A stretch of 64,000 bases of DNA, from NCBI GenBank assembly GCA_944380855.1, contig CALWIW010000001.1, positions 1 through 64,000 on the forward strand. The letters are read 5' to 3'. The notes under the pieces were generated by a model that saw nothing but the letters and a program-made list of their open reading frames with translations, did not search any database and had not been told where the DNA came from. Positions 53,661-61,910 of this stretch are shown piece by piece. The position numbers and the translations under genes are program-made. Every line of letters starts with the position of its first letter. The first letter of the stretch is position 1. This stretch comes from an uncultured Clostridia bacterium. Its GTDB lineage: Bacteria; Bacillota; Clostridia; Oscillospirales; Acutalibacteraceae.

Positions 53661-53732
53661 AATAAAATTATAGAGCGTAAAACAATAATATTCAATACTT
53701 TTCTGATAAAATTTAGCCATATTAAAGTAAAA

Positions 53733-53776
53733 AATATACTCACTGTCCAAAAAACGGCACAGTGAGTATATTTTTT
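53733..53776. terminator. Perfect 16-bp hairpin, bidirectional terminator
   Basis: Arms 53733-53748 and 53761-53776 are fully complementary with a 12-base loop; T-runs on one side and A-runs on the other. It closes the gene-free stretch before the HIRAN-like genes. Confidence 0.7.
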
Positions 53777-53911
53777 CACATATTTTTCAAAAAACATTGA
53801 TTTTCTACTTTACAAATGATATATTGATATTGTAATAATTAAATGATGGTTTTTGCTATCAATTCAACAAAGTAGCACATTTAAAACTAAACATGTAAAG
53901 GGGTTAATATT

Positions 53912-54751
53912 ATGGCAAAAGGATTTAAAAAAATCTTGACCAATTTAATCAAAAGCAGCTTATCAAAGTCCAAGGCAAAGCCCGCACCGCCAAGGTCTCC
54001 TCAGCCACAGCCGATGCAACCAATGCAGCAGCCGAATTATTATCAGCCTCCAATGAGGCCGCCCGTGGTTTCGCAGCCGCAGCCGGAAAAACCGGCAGTA
54101 AGAAAAATCAACCCAAAATACAAGAGCTTTTATAAAATACTCGATGAATATAAATTAGCTTATGAATACAATGAAAATTTGTGCTACATAAAGGATGAGT
54201 ATGACGATATCGCTCAATATTTAGGATATGACCTCTCTTTTAAGAAAGAGCCTGAAAATCAGTATGACGATAGGGCCGTCGCCGTCTATGTAAAGGAATT
54301 TGGCAAAAAGATAGGCTATGTATATAAGGGCAAAATCCAAGACATGATTAATGACTGGATAGATAAGGATCTGCCTTTTACTGCATACATAAATGATCTG
54401 CCTGAAAAGGACGGGAAAAAGCTGATTGAATATAAGATAGGATTTTATAAAGAATATGATAAATCAGTAAGTAAGACCTTTTCGCTGACACGCACAGGAA
54501 AAAAGGATTTTTGCGATATACCCAGAGTCGAAAATTTGGAATGCTGCAAGGCTGGCGAATCGGTGGAATTTTCCTTTGACAGCGACTCAGAGACTTATGT
54601 GCTGTCATCGGCACATGGAGAGATAGGGGAACTGCCAAAATCCGCCAATGCTTATATGGATGAAGGCGGCGAAAATGCCGTAGTGATTGACAAAATTTAT
54701 ACCGATGATAATGGCAAAACTAAAGCTAAAATAAGAGTATATAAAATATGA
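53912..54751 (+). CDS. HIRAN-like domain protein, cytosolic
   Basis: A 279-residue protein: a basic N-terminal helix (KGFKKILTNLIKSSLSKSK), a Pro/Gln-rich linker (about 28-65), then a HIRAN-like domain (about 95-150) with LSFKKEPENQYDDRAVAVYV and KKIGYVYKG, and a second related half ending GEIGELPKSA and IRVYKI. HIRAN domains bind 3' DNA ends in helicases such as HLTF; here no helicase is attached. Function unknown. Pairs with the next gene, 12 bases on. Confidence 0.7.
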   Translation: MAKGFKKILTNLIKSSLSKSKAKPAPPRSPQPQPMQPMQQPNYYQPPMRPPVVSQPQPEKPAVRKINPKYKSFYKILDEYKLAYEYNENLCYIKDEYDDIAQYLGYDLSFKKEPENQYDDRAVAVYVKEFGKKIGYVYKGKIQDMINDWIDKDLPFTAYINDLPEKDGKKLIEYKIGFYKEYDKSVSKTFSLTRTGKKDFCDIPRVENLECCKAGESVEFSFDSDSETYVLSSAHGEIGELPKSANAYMDEGGENAVVIDKIYTDDNGKTKAKIRVYKI

Positions 54752-54763
54752 GGTATAAATACG

Positions 54764-55639
54764 ATGTTTAAACCTAACAAAAACCACTTTACCATTGGAA
54801 TTTTAATTCTTATAATCGGTATTTGCAGTATTTTCATTTCAGCTTGTGGCGATGAGTTTTTATATTTTCTTTACATAGGAATATTCTTTATATTATTCGG
54901 AGTTTCTCTGATGCTGATTTATAAAATATCAGTTTCTAAACAAAACAGGAAACAAAAAGAAATTACCTCACAACAGGATTTTATCGATTTGAATTTTGAA
55001 AATTCTTTGCCACAAATTTTTAGCGGATATATAATTAAAAAATACTGCTCAGATTATCTCTGTTTTCTTGATGATAACTTTTTCAGACTTTCAGGAATGG
55101 TCAATAAAGAAATATATTTTGAATCTGTTTCAAGCAAAGTTAACAATAATTCAATTGGAGTAAATCTCACAGAAACAGACGAAAGAATTGGATATGTTTA
55201 CAAAGGCAAAACTCAAAATGATATAAGCGAGTGGCTTTCATCAGGTAAACCAGTTATTGGAAAAATTATCAAAGCAACCGAACTTGAGTTTAACAAACCT
55301 GTGGTTATATTCCAAGCAGGCTTTTATGATACTTTAGCAAATTTTGATTTTCAAACCTTCCCCATCATCAAAACAGATATATTAGATGACCTAAACACAA
55401 AAAGAGCTGAAAATCTAATTAAATGCAAAACCGGCAGCCAATTACTTTATGAAAAAAATCCTGCCGACAATACATATGTGTTGACCGACACAAACAGCTT
55501 CAGAGAAGTCGGAGAGCTTCCAAAAAGCGCAATCCGATTTATAGAACAAACCCAAGGTCAAAAGATTATCCTGCTGGACAACATAGAACCTGCAGCTTCC
55601 GACACCGTAACAGCTTCAGTAAAAATTTATACACTATAA
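54764..55639 (+). CDS. HIRAN-like paralogue with membrane anchor
   Basis: A 291-residue protein with two N-terminal membrane helices (about 9-29 and 33-54). The rest matches the preceding gene at key points: ERIGYVYKGKTQNDISEWL, FQAGFYD, VGELPKSA and VKIYTL. The acidic residues of the first HIRAN motif are less well kept. A tandem duplication with one soluble and one membrane form is the simplest reading. A terminator follows. Confidence 0.65.
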   Translation: MFKPNKNHFTIGILILIIGICSIFISACGDEFLYFLYIGIFFILFGVSLMLIYKISVSKQNRKQKEITSQQDFIDLNFENSLPQIFSGYIIKKYCSDYLCFLDDNFFRLSGMVNKEIYFESVSSKVNNNSIGVNLTETDERIGYVYKGKTQNDISEWLSSGKPVIGKIIKATELEFNKPVVIFQAGFYDTLANFDFQTFPIIKTDILDDLNTKRAENLIKCKTGSQLLYEKNPADNTYVLTDTNSFREVGELPKSAIRFIEQTQGQKIILLDNIEPAASDTVTASVKIYTL

Positions 55640-55644
55640 AACTC

Positions 55645-55685
55645 AACCCACCAAACTTGTGAAAAGCTGGTGGGTTTTCAATTTT
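55645..55685 (+). terminator. Terminator of the HIRAN-like pair
   Basis: AACCCACCA (55645-55653) pairs with TGGTGGGTT (55668-55676), followed by TTCAATTTTC. Confidence 0.8.
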
Positions 55686-55824
55686 CTTTCTCGATGAAAT
55701 TGTCGTTTAAGATAAACAGGCAGAGAACCGTTATCGATCCTCTGCCATTAGTTTTGTTAGTAGTCCGAACATCCCGGGTGTGAATATGAATATCACTCCT
55801 GAAGATGTTCGGATTATTGTTATT

Positions 55825-55901
55825 TGGTCGAGGTGACAAGATTCGAACTTGCGACTCCATCGTCCCGAACGATGTGCGCTACCAAACTGCGCTACACCTC
55901 G
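55825..55901 (-). tRNA. tRNA-Pro (anticodon CGG)
   Basis: A 77-base cloverleaf with acceptor CGAGGTG/CACCTCG, anticodon stem CATCG/CGATG around TTCGGGA (anticodon CGG), and T-arm AGTTCGAATCT; CCA is encoded. A terminator separates it from the tRNA upstream, so it should have its own promoter. Confidence 0.96.
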
Positions 55902-55904
55902 ATT

Positions 55905-55933
55905 TAAAAACAGCCCCGAATTTATCGGGGCTG
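55905..55933 (-). terminator. Terminator between tRNA-Gln and tRNA-Pro
   Basis: CAGCCCCGA pairs with TCGGGGCTG (55911-55933), followed on the minus strand by TTTTT, directly after the tRNA-Gln CCA end. Confidence 0.88.
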
Positions 55934-55934
55934 A

Positions 55935-56008
55935 TGGCTGCGGAACTAGGATTCGAACCCAGACAAACAGAGTCAGAGTCTGTCGTGCTACCCTTACACA
56001 ATTCCGCA
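55935..56008 (-). tRNA. tRNA-Gln (anticodon CTG)
   Basis: A 74-base cloverleaf starting TGCGGAA (pairs with TTCCGCA), anticodon loop CTCTGAC (anticodon CTG), T-arm GGTTCGAATCC, discriminator G and encoded CCA, as is usual for tRNA-Gln. Confidence 0.94.
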
Positions 56009-56133
56009 CCGACAACATAACCTATTATACTCATTTACAACCAAATGTCAAGTACTTTTTTGTATTTTTTTATTTTTTCTTTTTGATGTGCCAAAAGGAT
56101 TTATTTTTGTTAATTAGTAATATTTAGAAAAGT

Positions 56134-56172
56134 ATACAAAAATGATACATTGCTGTTATATTGTAGTATAAT
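56134..56172 (+). promoter_or_regulatory. Two-component operon promoter with GATAC-type direct repeats
   Basis: GTATAC (56134-56139) and TGATAC (56145-56150) place TATAC/GATAC units exactly 11 bp apart. The second ends 16 bp before TATAAT (56167-56172). A degenerate third unit (GTTAT) follows at 11 bp. This geometry is the same as at 59102-59139. Confidence 0.65.
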
Positions 56173-56212
56173 GAAACCATAGGTTGTTTTTCTTGAAAAC
56201 GGAGGTATAAAT

Positions 56213-56875
56213 ATGATTAATATACTTGTGGCAGAAGATGAGTTTTACATCGCCAATCTTATAAAAATAAGCCTTGAACAGGCGGGATATAACTGTATGT
56301 TGGCAGAAGACGGTGAGCAGGCTTTAAAGCTTGTTGAAGAACAGGAATTTGACTTGGTTCTCCTTGACATAATGATGCCGAAAATAGACGGCTATGAGCT
56401 TTTGGAGTACATAAGGATTTACAAAATACCTGCCATTTTTATAACCGCGAAAAGCAGTGTTTCAGATAAAGTAAAAGGGCTGAAATTAGGTGCGGAGGAC
56501 TATATTACAAAACCTTTTGACACATCCGAGCTACTGGCACGGATAGAAGTTGTTCTCCGAAGATTTAATAAAAATATAAGTTATCTGACAGTTGACGATA
56601 TTGAAATAGACCTAAACTCACGAACCGTCAAAAAGAACGGCGTGGTGATAACATTGACTCTAAAGGAATACGAACTGCTGGTTTTGTTTTTAAGAAATAA
56701 AAACATAGCCTTATATAGGGAAACCATTTACGAGCGTGTATGGCATGAAAATTTTATGGGCGACACACGAACCGTCGATCTGCACGTTCAAAGACTCAGA
56801 AAGAAAATGCACCTTGAAAACAGAATAGTATCTGTTTATAAGGTAGGTTACAGATATGAGGAGTTAAAAAAATGA
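56213..56875 (+). CDS. Response regulator, OmpR/PhoB family
   Basis: A 220-residue regulator with a receiver domain (acidic pair near residue 8-9, phosphoacceptor Asp52, Lys100 in KPF) and a winged-helix output domain ending VYKVGYRYEEL. Its stop overlaps the kinase start by four bases. Candidate binding sites are the 11-bp-spaced GATAC repeats before this operon and before the FemX-like gene. Confidence 0.94.
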   Translation: MINILVAEDEFYIANLIKISLEQAGYNCMLAEDGEQALKLVEEQEFDLVLLDIMMPKIDGYELLEYIRIYKIPAIFITAKSSVSDKVKGLKLGAEDYITKPFDTSELLARIEVVLRRFNKNISYLTVDDIEIDLNSRTVKKNGVVITLTLKEYELLVLFLRNKNIALYRETIYERVWHENFMGDTRTVDLHVQRLRKKMHLENRIVSVYKVGYRYEELKK

Positions 56876-58305
56876 AGCTGAAATGGAGAATATTTCTGGT
56901 TACATACATTGTTCTTATTGCTGCCTACGGCATTTTTACATCGGTAATTATGTCCTCTTGGCTTGACAGTATGAAATCTGCTGAAATAAACAGCGTCACT
57001 CAGCAAAATACAAACACCGTAAAGCTTTTCCATGCCTACTACATTGTAAACCCTACCGTATCGGATTTTGATAACTATTTTGAAAAATTTAAATCATTTA
57101 CAAATTTTAACGATATGTATACAGAGCTTTCTGTCGCAGATGACAGCAATTTCTATGTTTCTTTCTATGGTGCAGAGTTTTCCGACATTCCGGTGAACAC
57201 ACAGCAGGTTACAGTTTACAACGCCGGTTCATCAAATCAAATTTATGTAACGGCAGTGACAAACATTTCTGAGATGGGTCAAAGCATTTATATTGAAACA
57301 ACCAGGTACATCTCCCCTATTTTTGACAATTATTCAAACCACGTGAAAAAAATTCAAATGTGGTCGGCAATTGTTCTTGCCATAAGCACCGTGTTTATCC
57401 TGCTGACAGTTCATTTTATCTCGAAGCCTTTGAACAAGCTTACGAAGCTTTCCTCTGAAATTGCCCAAGGCAATAGAAATGAAAGAATAAAACTCAACCG
57501 TTTTGAAAAGGGTATAAAGGAAATCAACGAGCTTTCGGAAAGCTTTAACCATATGGCGGACTGCAATGAAAAATACATTGCACAGCTTAAAGAGGAATAC
57601 AAAAAACAGGAAGAATTTACGGGGAGCTTTACCCACGAGCTTAAAACCCCTTTGACCACAATAATAGGTTATTCAGACCTTTTAAGAACTTACGACCTGC
57701 CTCAAAAAGAAAGAAGAATGTACGCCGAATACATATATAAAGAGGGAAAAAGACTTGAGTTATTATCAATACATCTTTTAAATCTTTTGGTTATGAATAA
57801 TCAGGAATTTACCCTTTCCCCTATGAAAACAGAAATTCTCTCATATGATTTAAAATCCGCCACAGCCTTTCTTCCGAAAAAATACAGTGTTAATCTTGAT
57901 TTTTATTTTGAAAAGGACGTTGTTATGTGCGAACCGTCGCTTTTGAAAACTTTAATTATGAATCTTGTGGACAACGGCTGTAAGGCTTCCGATAACGGCG
58001 GACGTGTGTCGGTTGTGGGAAAAAGAGAGCAAGGCTTTTATACAGTAAGCGTTGTTGACCATGGAGCAGGAATACCTGAAAAGGAAATCAAAAAAATTAC
58101 TGAGCCATTTTACATGGTTGATAAGTCACGTTCCCGAAAACAGGGTGGTGCCGGATTGGGACTTGCCCTTTGCAGCAAAATAGCCCTGATACACGGAACA
58201 CGCCTTGAAATAACAAGCCAATTAGGTAAAGGTACAACAGTGAGTTTAAAACTAAAAAGAGCAGACATAAAGAGCACAACGGAGGTTACAAATCATGAAA
58301 TATGA
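56872..58305 (+). CDS. Sensor histidine kinase
   Basis: A 477-residue membrane kinase: TM1 at about 6-28, an external domain of about 130 residues, TM2 at about 163-185, HAMP (185-235), H-box FTHELKTPLTT with His255, N-box NLVDNGCKAS, G1 DHGAGIPE and G2 GAGLGLALCS. Overlaps the regulator gene by four bases and the third gene by 11, so the three are one operon. The external domain is not one I recognise. Confidence 0.93.
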   Translation: MKLKWRIFLVTYIVLIAAYGIFTSVIMSSWLDSMKSAEINSVTQQNTNTVKLFHAYYIVNPTVSDFDNYFEKFKSFTNFNDMYTELSVADDSNFYVSFYGAEFSDIPVNTQQVTVYNAGSSNQIYVTAVTNISEMGQSIYIETTRYISPIFDNYSNHVKKIQMWSAIVLAISTVFILLTVHFISKPLNKLTKLSSEIAQGNRNERIKLNRFEKGIKEINELSESFNHMADCNEKYIAQLKEEYKKQEEFTGSFTHELKTPLTTIIGYSDLLRTYDLPQKERRMYAEYIYKEGKRLELLSIHLLNLLVMNNQEFTLSPMKTEILSYDLKSATAFLPKKYSVNLDFYFEKDVVMCEPSLLKTLIMNLVDNGCKASDNGGRVSVVGKREQGFYTVSVVDHGAGIPEKEIKKITEPFYMVDKSRSRKQGGAGLGLALCSKIALIHGTRLEITSQLGKGTTVSLKLKRADIKSTTEVTNHEI

Positions 58306-59068
58306 AAAACAAATCTCCCAAAATAATTCAAAAGCAAAAACAAAAATATTTCGTATATTTCTTGTGGCCGTACTTATCTGCACAACAGTTTTTATCATAA
58401 GTCTTCCCAAAAAGATACAGGACGATTATATTAAATCACTTCCGGAAAATTCCCAATATTCCGTTTATGTAGGAAATGAAATTGAAGCAAATTCTATTGC
58501 TGAAATAAATAAGTATTTTCAGTCATTTGAAAAAACGATCTCAAAGAACAATACAGTCGCCATAAGTGATGAGATGAAAAAAGAAATACTAAACAAAGCA
58601 CAAATTGCTTTTAGACGGCTGCTGTTATACGGTAACGGTGCAATGTCCACATATTTGGATATAATAAGTGATATTTCTAAAAAGCTCTACGGTTTCACTG
58701 AAAGCTATATAGACGAAGGAAATATTGAGATCTCTGCGGACATTGTAACTACAGACTGTTACGATAAGGAAAACAATATCTCTACTGTGTTTTTTTATCA
58801 GGTTAACATTATGGTTTCCTATCCCGAATGGGAACAATATGGTTTTTATTTCAGTCCGGACTTGGAAAATATTTTTGCTTTCTACTATATGAACAACAAT
58901 GTCACAGACGATATTTTTTCTAACTGCACCGATGAATTCGGATGGTATGAATACAGTACCGACGGAAGTTATTTAAAAATCAACGCATTGTTCGAGTCAT
59001 ATTTGATGAAAAACAATACTGAATATGACAATATATATATACCGAAAATTCGCAATGAAACAGATTAG
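58295..59068 (+). CDS. Membrane-anchored protein of unknown function in a two-component operon
   Basis: A 257-residue protein with an N-terminal membrane helix (about 19-39) and an external remainder of mixed alpha/beta character containing VDITTDCYDKE-like polar stretches and an acidic C-terminal half. No known domain. It overlaps the kinase gene by 11 bases and has GGAGG upstream of its ATG, so it is made with the kinase and may be a sensor accessory or a response effector. Confidence 0.75.
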   Translation: MKYEKQISQNNSKAKTKIFRIFLVAVLICTTVFIISLPKKIQDDYIKSLPENSQYSVYVGNEIEANSIAEINKYFQSFEKTISKNNTVAISDEMKKEILNKAQIAFRRLLLYGNGAMSTYLDIISDISKKLYGFTESYIDEGNIEISADIVTTDCYDKENNISTVFFYQVNIMVSYPEWEQYGFYFSPDLENIFAFYYMNNNVTDDIFSNCTDEFGWYEYSTDGSYLKINALFESYLMKNNTEYDNIYIPKIRNETD

Positions 59069-59101
59069 ACTGCTTGCAATAAATTAGAATATTACATAAA
59101 G

Positions 59102-59139
59102 GATACCTTTTTGATACCACTATGATACAACCATATAAT
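59102..59139 (+). promoter_or_regulatory. FemX-like gene promoter with three GATAC direct repeats
   Basis: GATAC occurs at 59102, 59113 and 59124, a strict 11-bp period. A -35 TTGATA (59111-59116), 17-bp spacer and perfect TATAAT (59134-59139) overlap the repeats; the middle repeat ends 16 bp before the -10, exactly as in the operon promoter at 56134-56172. Confidence 0.75.
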
Positions 59140-59176
59140 AAAATTTCTCTGTATTAAAGATACGGAGATGAAATTT

Positions 59177-60247
59177 ATGTATTACTCTAATTCTTACGCA
59201 AAAAGAAAATATTTTCCGGCGTTAAACCACTTTGACGCCGTCACTGACACTTACGCCTATGACTTTGAAAATTTTTCTTCTCAATATAAAAGTACAAGCA
59301 GCTTTACCCAATCCCTTATGTGGACAAAGGTTAAAAGAGAATGGAAATATGATACCATAGTGTTAAGAGATGAAAACAACAAAATCTTTTGTCAGTGTCT
59401 CGTGCTTATTAAAAAATTTAAATTTTTTCCCTTTACCTTTTTGTATGCACCGCGGGGTCCTCTTTGCGATTTAAAAGACTCTGAAACAGCAAAGCTGTTC
59501 ATGGAGGAAGTAAAAAAGCTTTGTAAAAAGCACAGAGCCTTTTTATTCAAAGCCGACCCATATATTGATGAAAATGATTATACTTCAATAAATAATCTTA
59601 CTGCTCAGGGTTTTCTGTTTGACAGGGACAAGTCCGAGGACGAAACCGTCCAGTGCAAAAGCTACTATCTGCTTGATATTAAAGACAAAACAGAAGAAGA
59701 AATTTTTTCCTCTTTTCATTCAAAGTGGAGATATAACATAAGGCTTGCAGTTAAAAAAGGAGTTTACTGCCGTTACTACGGAAAAGAAAAACTCAGCGAC
59801 TTTTGCAAATTGATGGAGGAAACAGGAAAACGTGACGGGTTCTGCATAAGAAGCAGGGAATACTTTGAAAAAATCATGGACGCCTTTGGAGATAACTGCC
59901 GTCTTTATATGTGCTATAAAGACGATATTCCCCTTTCCGGAGCTATAGCCATAAACTACGGCGGAAAGGTTGCCTATGTTTACGGAGCTTCATCAAATCA
60001 GCACAGAGAGCTTATGCCCAACTACCTGATGCAATGGACAATGATTCAATGGGCAATTGAAACAGGCTGTATAATTTATGATTTTCAGGGTATTCCTCAC
60101 TTCGACGATGAAAGCCACAGAAATTACGGCGTATATCGTTTTAAAAAAGGCTTTAACGGATATGTTAAAAGGTACGCAGGTGAATTTGATTATATTTCCA
60201 AACCGTTGATTTACAGCACTGTAAAACTTTTTAAGAAAAGCATTTAA
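59177..60247 (+). CDS. FemX/FemAB-like peptidoglycan bridge aminoacyltransferase
   Basis: About 356 residues with the FemAB pattern: FLYAPRGPLCDL, SKWRYNIRLAVKKGV, the second GNAT fold with AIAINYGGKVAYVYGASSN and IYDFQGIPHF. Family members add amino acids from aminoacyl-tRNA to lipid II or muropeptide stems, changing cross-bridges. I start at the ATG at 59177, nine bases after GGAG; an ATG three codons earlier abuts the site. It has its own promoter with the regulator-type repeats, which links it to the two-component system upstream. Confidence 0.85.
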   Translation: MYYSNSYAKRKYFPALNHFDAVTDTYAYDFENFSSQYKSTSSFTQSLMWTKVKREWKYDTIVLRDENNKIFCQCLVLIKKFKFFPFTFLYAPRGPLCDLKDSETAKLFMEEVKKLCKKHRAFLFKADPYIDENDYTSINNLTAQGFLFDRDKSEDETVQCKSYYLLDIKDKTEEEIFSSFHSKWRYNIRLAVKKGVYCRYYGKEKLSDFCKLMEETGKRDGFCIRSREYFEKIMDAFGDNCRLYMCYKDDIPLSGAIAINYGGKVAYVYGASSNQHRELMPNYLMQWTMIQWAIETGCIIYDFQGIPHFDDESHRNYGVYRFKKGFNGYVKRYAGEFDYISKPLIYSTVKLFKKSI

Positions 60248-60270
60248 ACTTCCTGAAAGCTAATGTATAA

Positions 60271-60317
60271 AAGCCAACCTAACTAAGCCTTTACGGCGGC
60301 GATAGGTTGGCTTTTGT
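60271..60317. terminator. Bidirectional terminator
   Basis: AAGCCAACCTA (60271-60281) pairs with TAGGTTGGCTT (60303-60313); T-run on the plus strand and A/T on the other, between convergent genes. Confidence 0.85.
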
Positions 60318-60320
60318 ATT

Positions 60321-61694
60321 CTAATTTTTCAAAAAATATTCCTTGGCTTTTTTCATCAAAGTCTCTTTATCATTTTTTACTTCTTCCTCAATTACCATAT
60401 TCAAAAGATAATTCAAAATCGAACCTATAATTTTCCCGTCGACAATACCCGCAGAAATAAGGTCTTTTCCCGTTATATTCAGTTCCCTCAGTCTGTAACA
60501 CTCACCGTTTCTTACAATCTCATAAAGCATTTCAGAGCATTTCAGCGATGCAAAATATCTTTTCTTTATTTCGGGAATATTTATACCACGGTAAATACAC
60601 TGCCAAAAATCAAAAAGCAAAAATGTCTTTTCATATCCGAATTTATTCAGCAATCTTTTAACGCTTGCTTTGTCTTCCGAAATATCCGCACTTCTGTTTT
60701 TAATTAAGGCAACGGCGGTTTCCGAAAGGGAGTTTGAACAGTGAAGTCTTAATAAAATTTCTTCTGCCACAGCAGCCGAAAGAGTTTCAAAACCGCAGTC
60801 GGTTATATTGTTTATTTCCATTACAGGGCTTCCCAGACAGTGGAACAGCACGGCAAAACGCAAAGCGTATTCATGGTCTTTTTCCTGATAATTTTTTACA
60901 AAGCTTAACGCACCGGCAGAATACTGCCAAAGAGTTCTCTCTTTTATTACGCCGTTATAATCACGGTATTTTATCTTTGTTTCAAATAAAGGCTTTATTT
61001 CAGGGAATAGAATTTTAAAAATTTCCTTATATCTACGCAAAACAAATCTTGCGTCTTTGCCGCATATGAGCTTAAAAAACTCCGACGAAATTCTCTCGGC
61101 AGAAATATTTTTAAGTCCCTGCACGCTTTCCCTCATACCCAAAGCGGTTTCAGGCTCTATGGAAAAGCCGAGAACAGAGGAAAATCTCAGACATCTTAAA
61201 ATACGCAGAGCGTCCTCGGAAAATCTGCTTTTGCTGTCCCCTACACACCTAAGAGTTTTATACTGCAAATCACGCCGCCCGCCGAAAAAGTCCAGCAATC
61301 CGTCTTTTCTGTTATAAGCCATAGCGTTTACGGTAAAGTCACGGCGTTTCAAATCCTCTTTGACGTCCCTTACAAATTCAACGGCATCAGGGTGACGGTT
61401 ATCCCCATACCCTTTTTCACATCTGAATGTTGTGGTTTCATATACCTTGTCATTAATAATAATTCCGACTGTACCGTGCTTCATTCCGATATCCACCGTT
61501 TGCAGATGAGAAAATAAGTTCTTCACGGTTTCCGGATTGGCGTCTGTTGTTAAATCCCAGTCTTTCGGCTTCTCACCCATAAGACTGTCCCGGACACAGC
61601 CGCCCACAGCATAGCAATTATAGCCGTTTTTATAAAGCATATCTATTATGTATTCCACTTCTACGGGAAGTGATATATTTATCTTTTCTTCCAT
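60321..61694 (-). CDS. cca: CCA tRNA nucleotidyltransferase
   Basis: About 457 residues with the class II nucleotidyltransferase motif GGCVRDSLMG and DWDLTT, the RRDFTVNAMAYN motif and the RFSEDALRILR helix. The HD-type C-terminal domain is degenerate: the expected HD reads HC (LFHCLGSP). It adds or repairs tRNA 3' ends. I start at the ATG at 61694 with GAGG five bases before; a 20-residue upstream extension has no site. Confidence 0.93.
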   Translation of the reverse strand: MEEKINISLPVEVEYIIDMLYKNGYNCYAVGGCVRDSLMGEKPKDWDLTTDANPETVKNLFSHLQTVDIGMKHGTVGIIINDKVYETTTFRCEKGYGDNRHPDAVEFVRDVKEDLKRRDFTVNAMAYNRKDGLLDFFGGRRDLQYKTLRCVGDSKSRFSEDALRILRCLRFSSVLGFSIEPETALGMRESVQGLKNISAERISSEFFKLICGKDARFVLRRYKEIFKILFPEIKPLFETKIKYRDYNGVIKERTLWQYSAGALSFVKNYQEKDHEYALRFAVLFHCLGSPVMEINNITDCGFETLSAAVAEEILLRLHCSNSLSETAVALIKNRSADISEDKASVKRLLNKFGYEKTFLLFDFWQCIYRGINIPEIKKRYFASLKCSEMLYEIVRNGECYRLRELNITGKDLISAGIVDGKIIGSILNYLLNMVIEEEVKNDKETLMKKAKEYFLKN

Positions 61695-61819
61695 ATTGTC
61701 CTCTAATCGCCGCAAGGCAGTTTTTTTTATTATATCACAAAGGGCAATTAACATTAAAGAGTTTTCAGCATAGTTTTATATAGAAATAATGCTCTCTTGA
61801 TTTTTTATTACGGTTACTA

Positions 61820-61849
61820 TTGACAAACCCAGGGGTATGATTATACAAT
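61820..61849 (+). promoter_or_regulatory. Promoter of the nucleobase permease gene
   Basis: TTGACA (61820-61825), 18-bp spacer, TACAAT (61844-61849). The leader to the ATG is only about 55 bases, too short for a purine riboswitch. Confidence 0.55.
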
Positions 61850-61910
61850 TTTAAGAATGTGTGTTTGAGTTTACTGAAACAGCATGAGTTTAAAGAAAAG
61901 GAATGATAGT

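Noticed and set aside
46019..53911. Direct-repeat attachment sites flanking the phage-like cassette
   Set aside because: I compared both flanks and saw no convincing shared core longer than chance; serine recombinases can use very short cores, so ends remain undefined.
55678..56127. Open frames across the tRNA-Pro and tRNA-Gln genes
   Set aside because: These translate tRNA sequence; similar spurious proteins arise at many tRNA loci.
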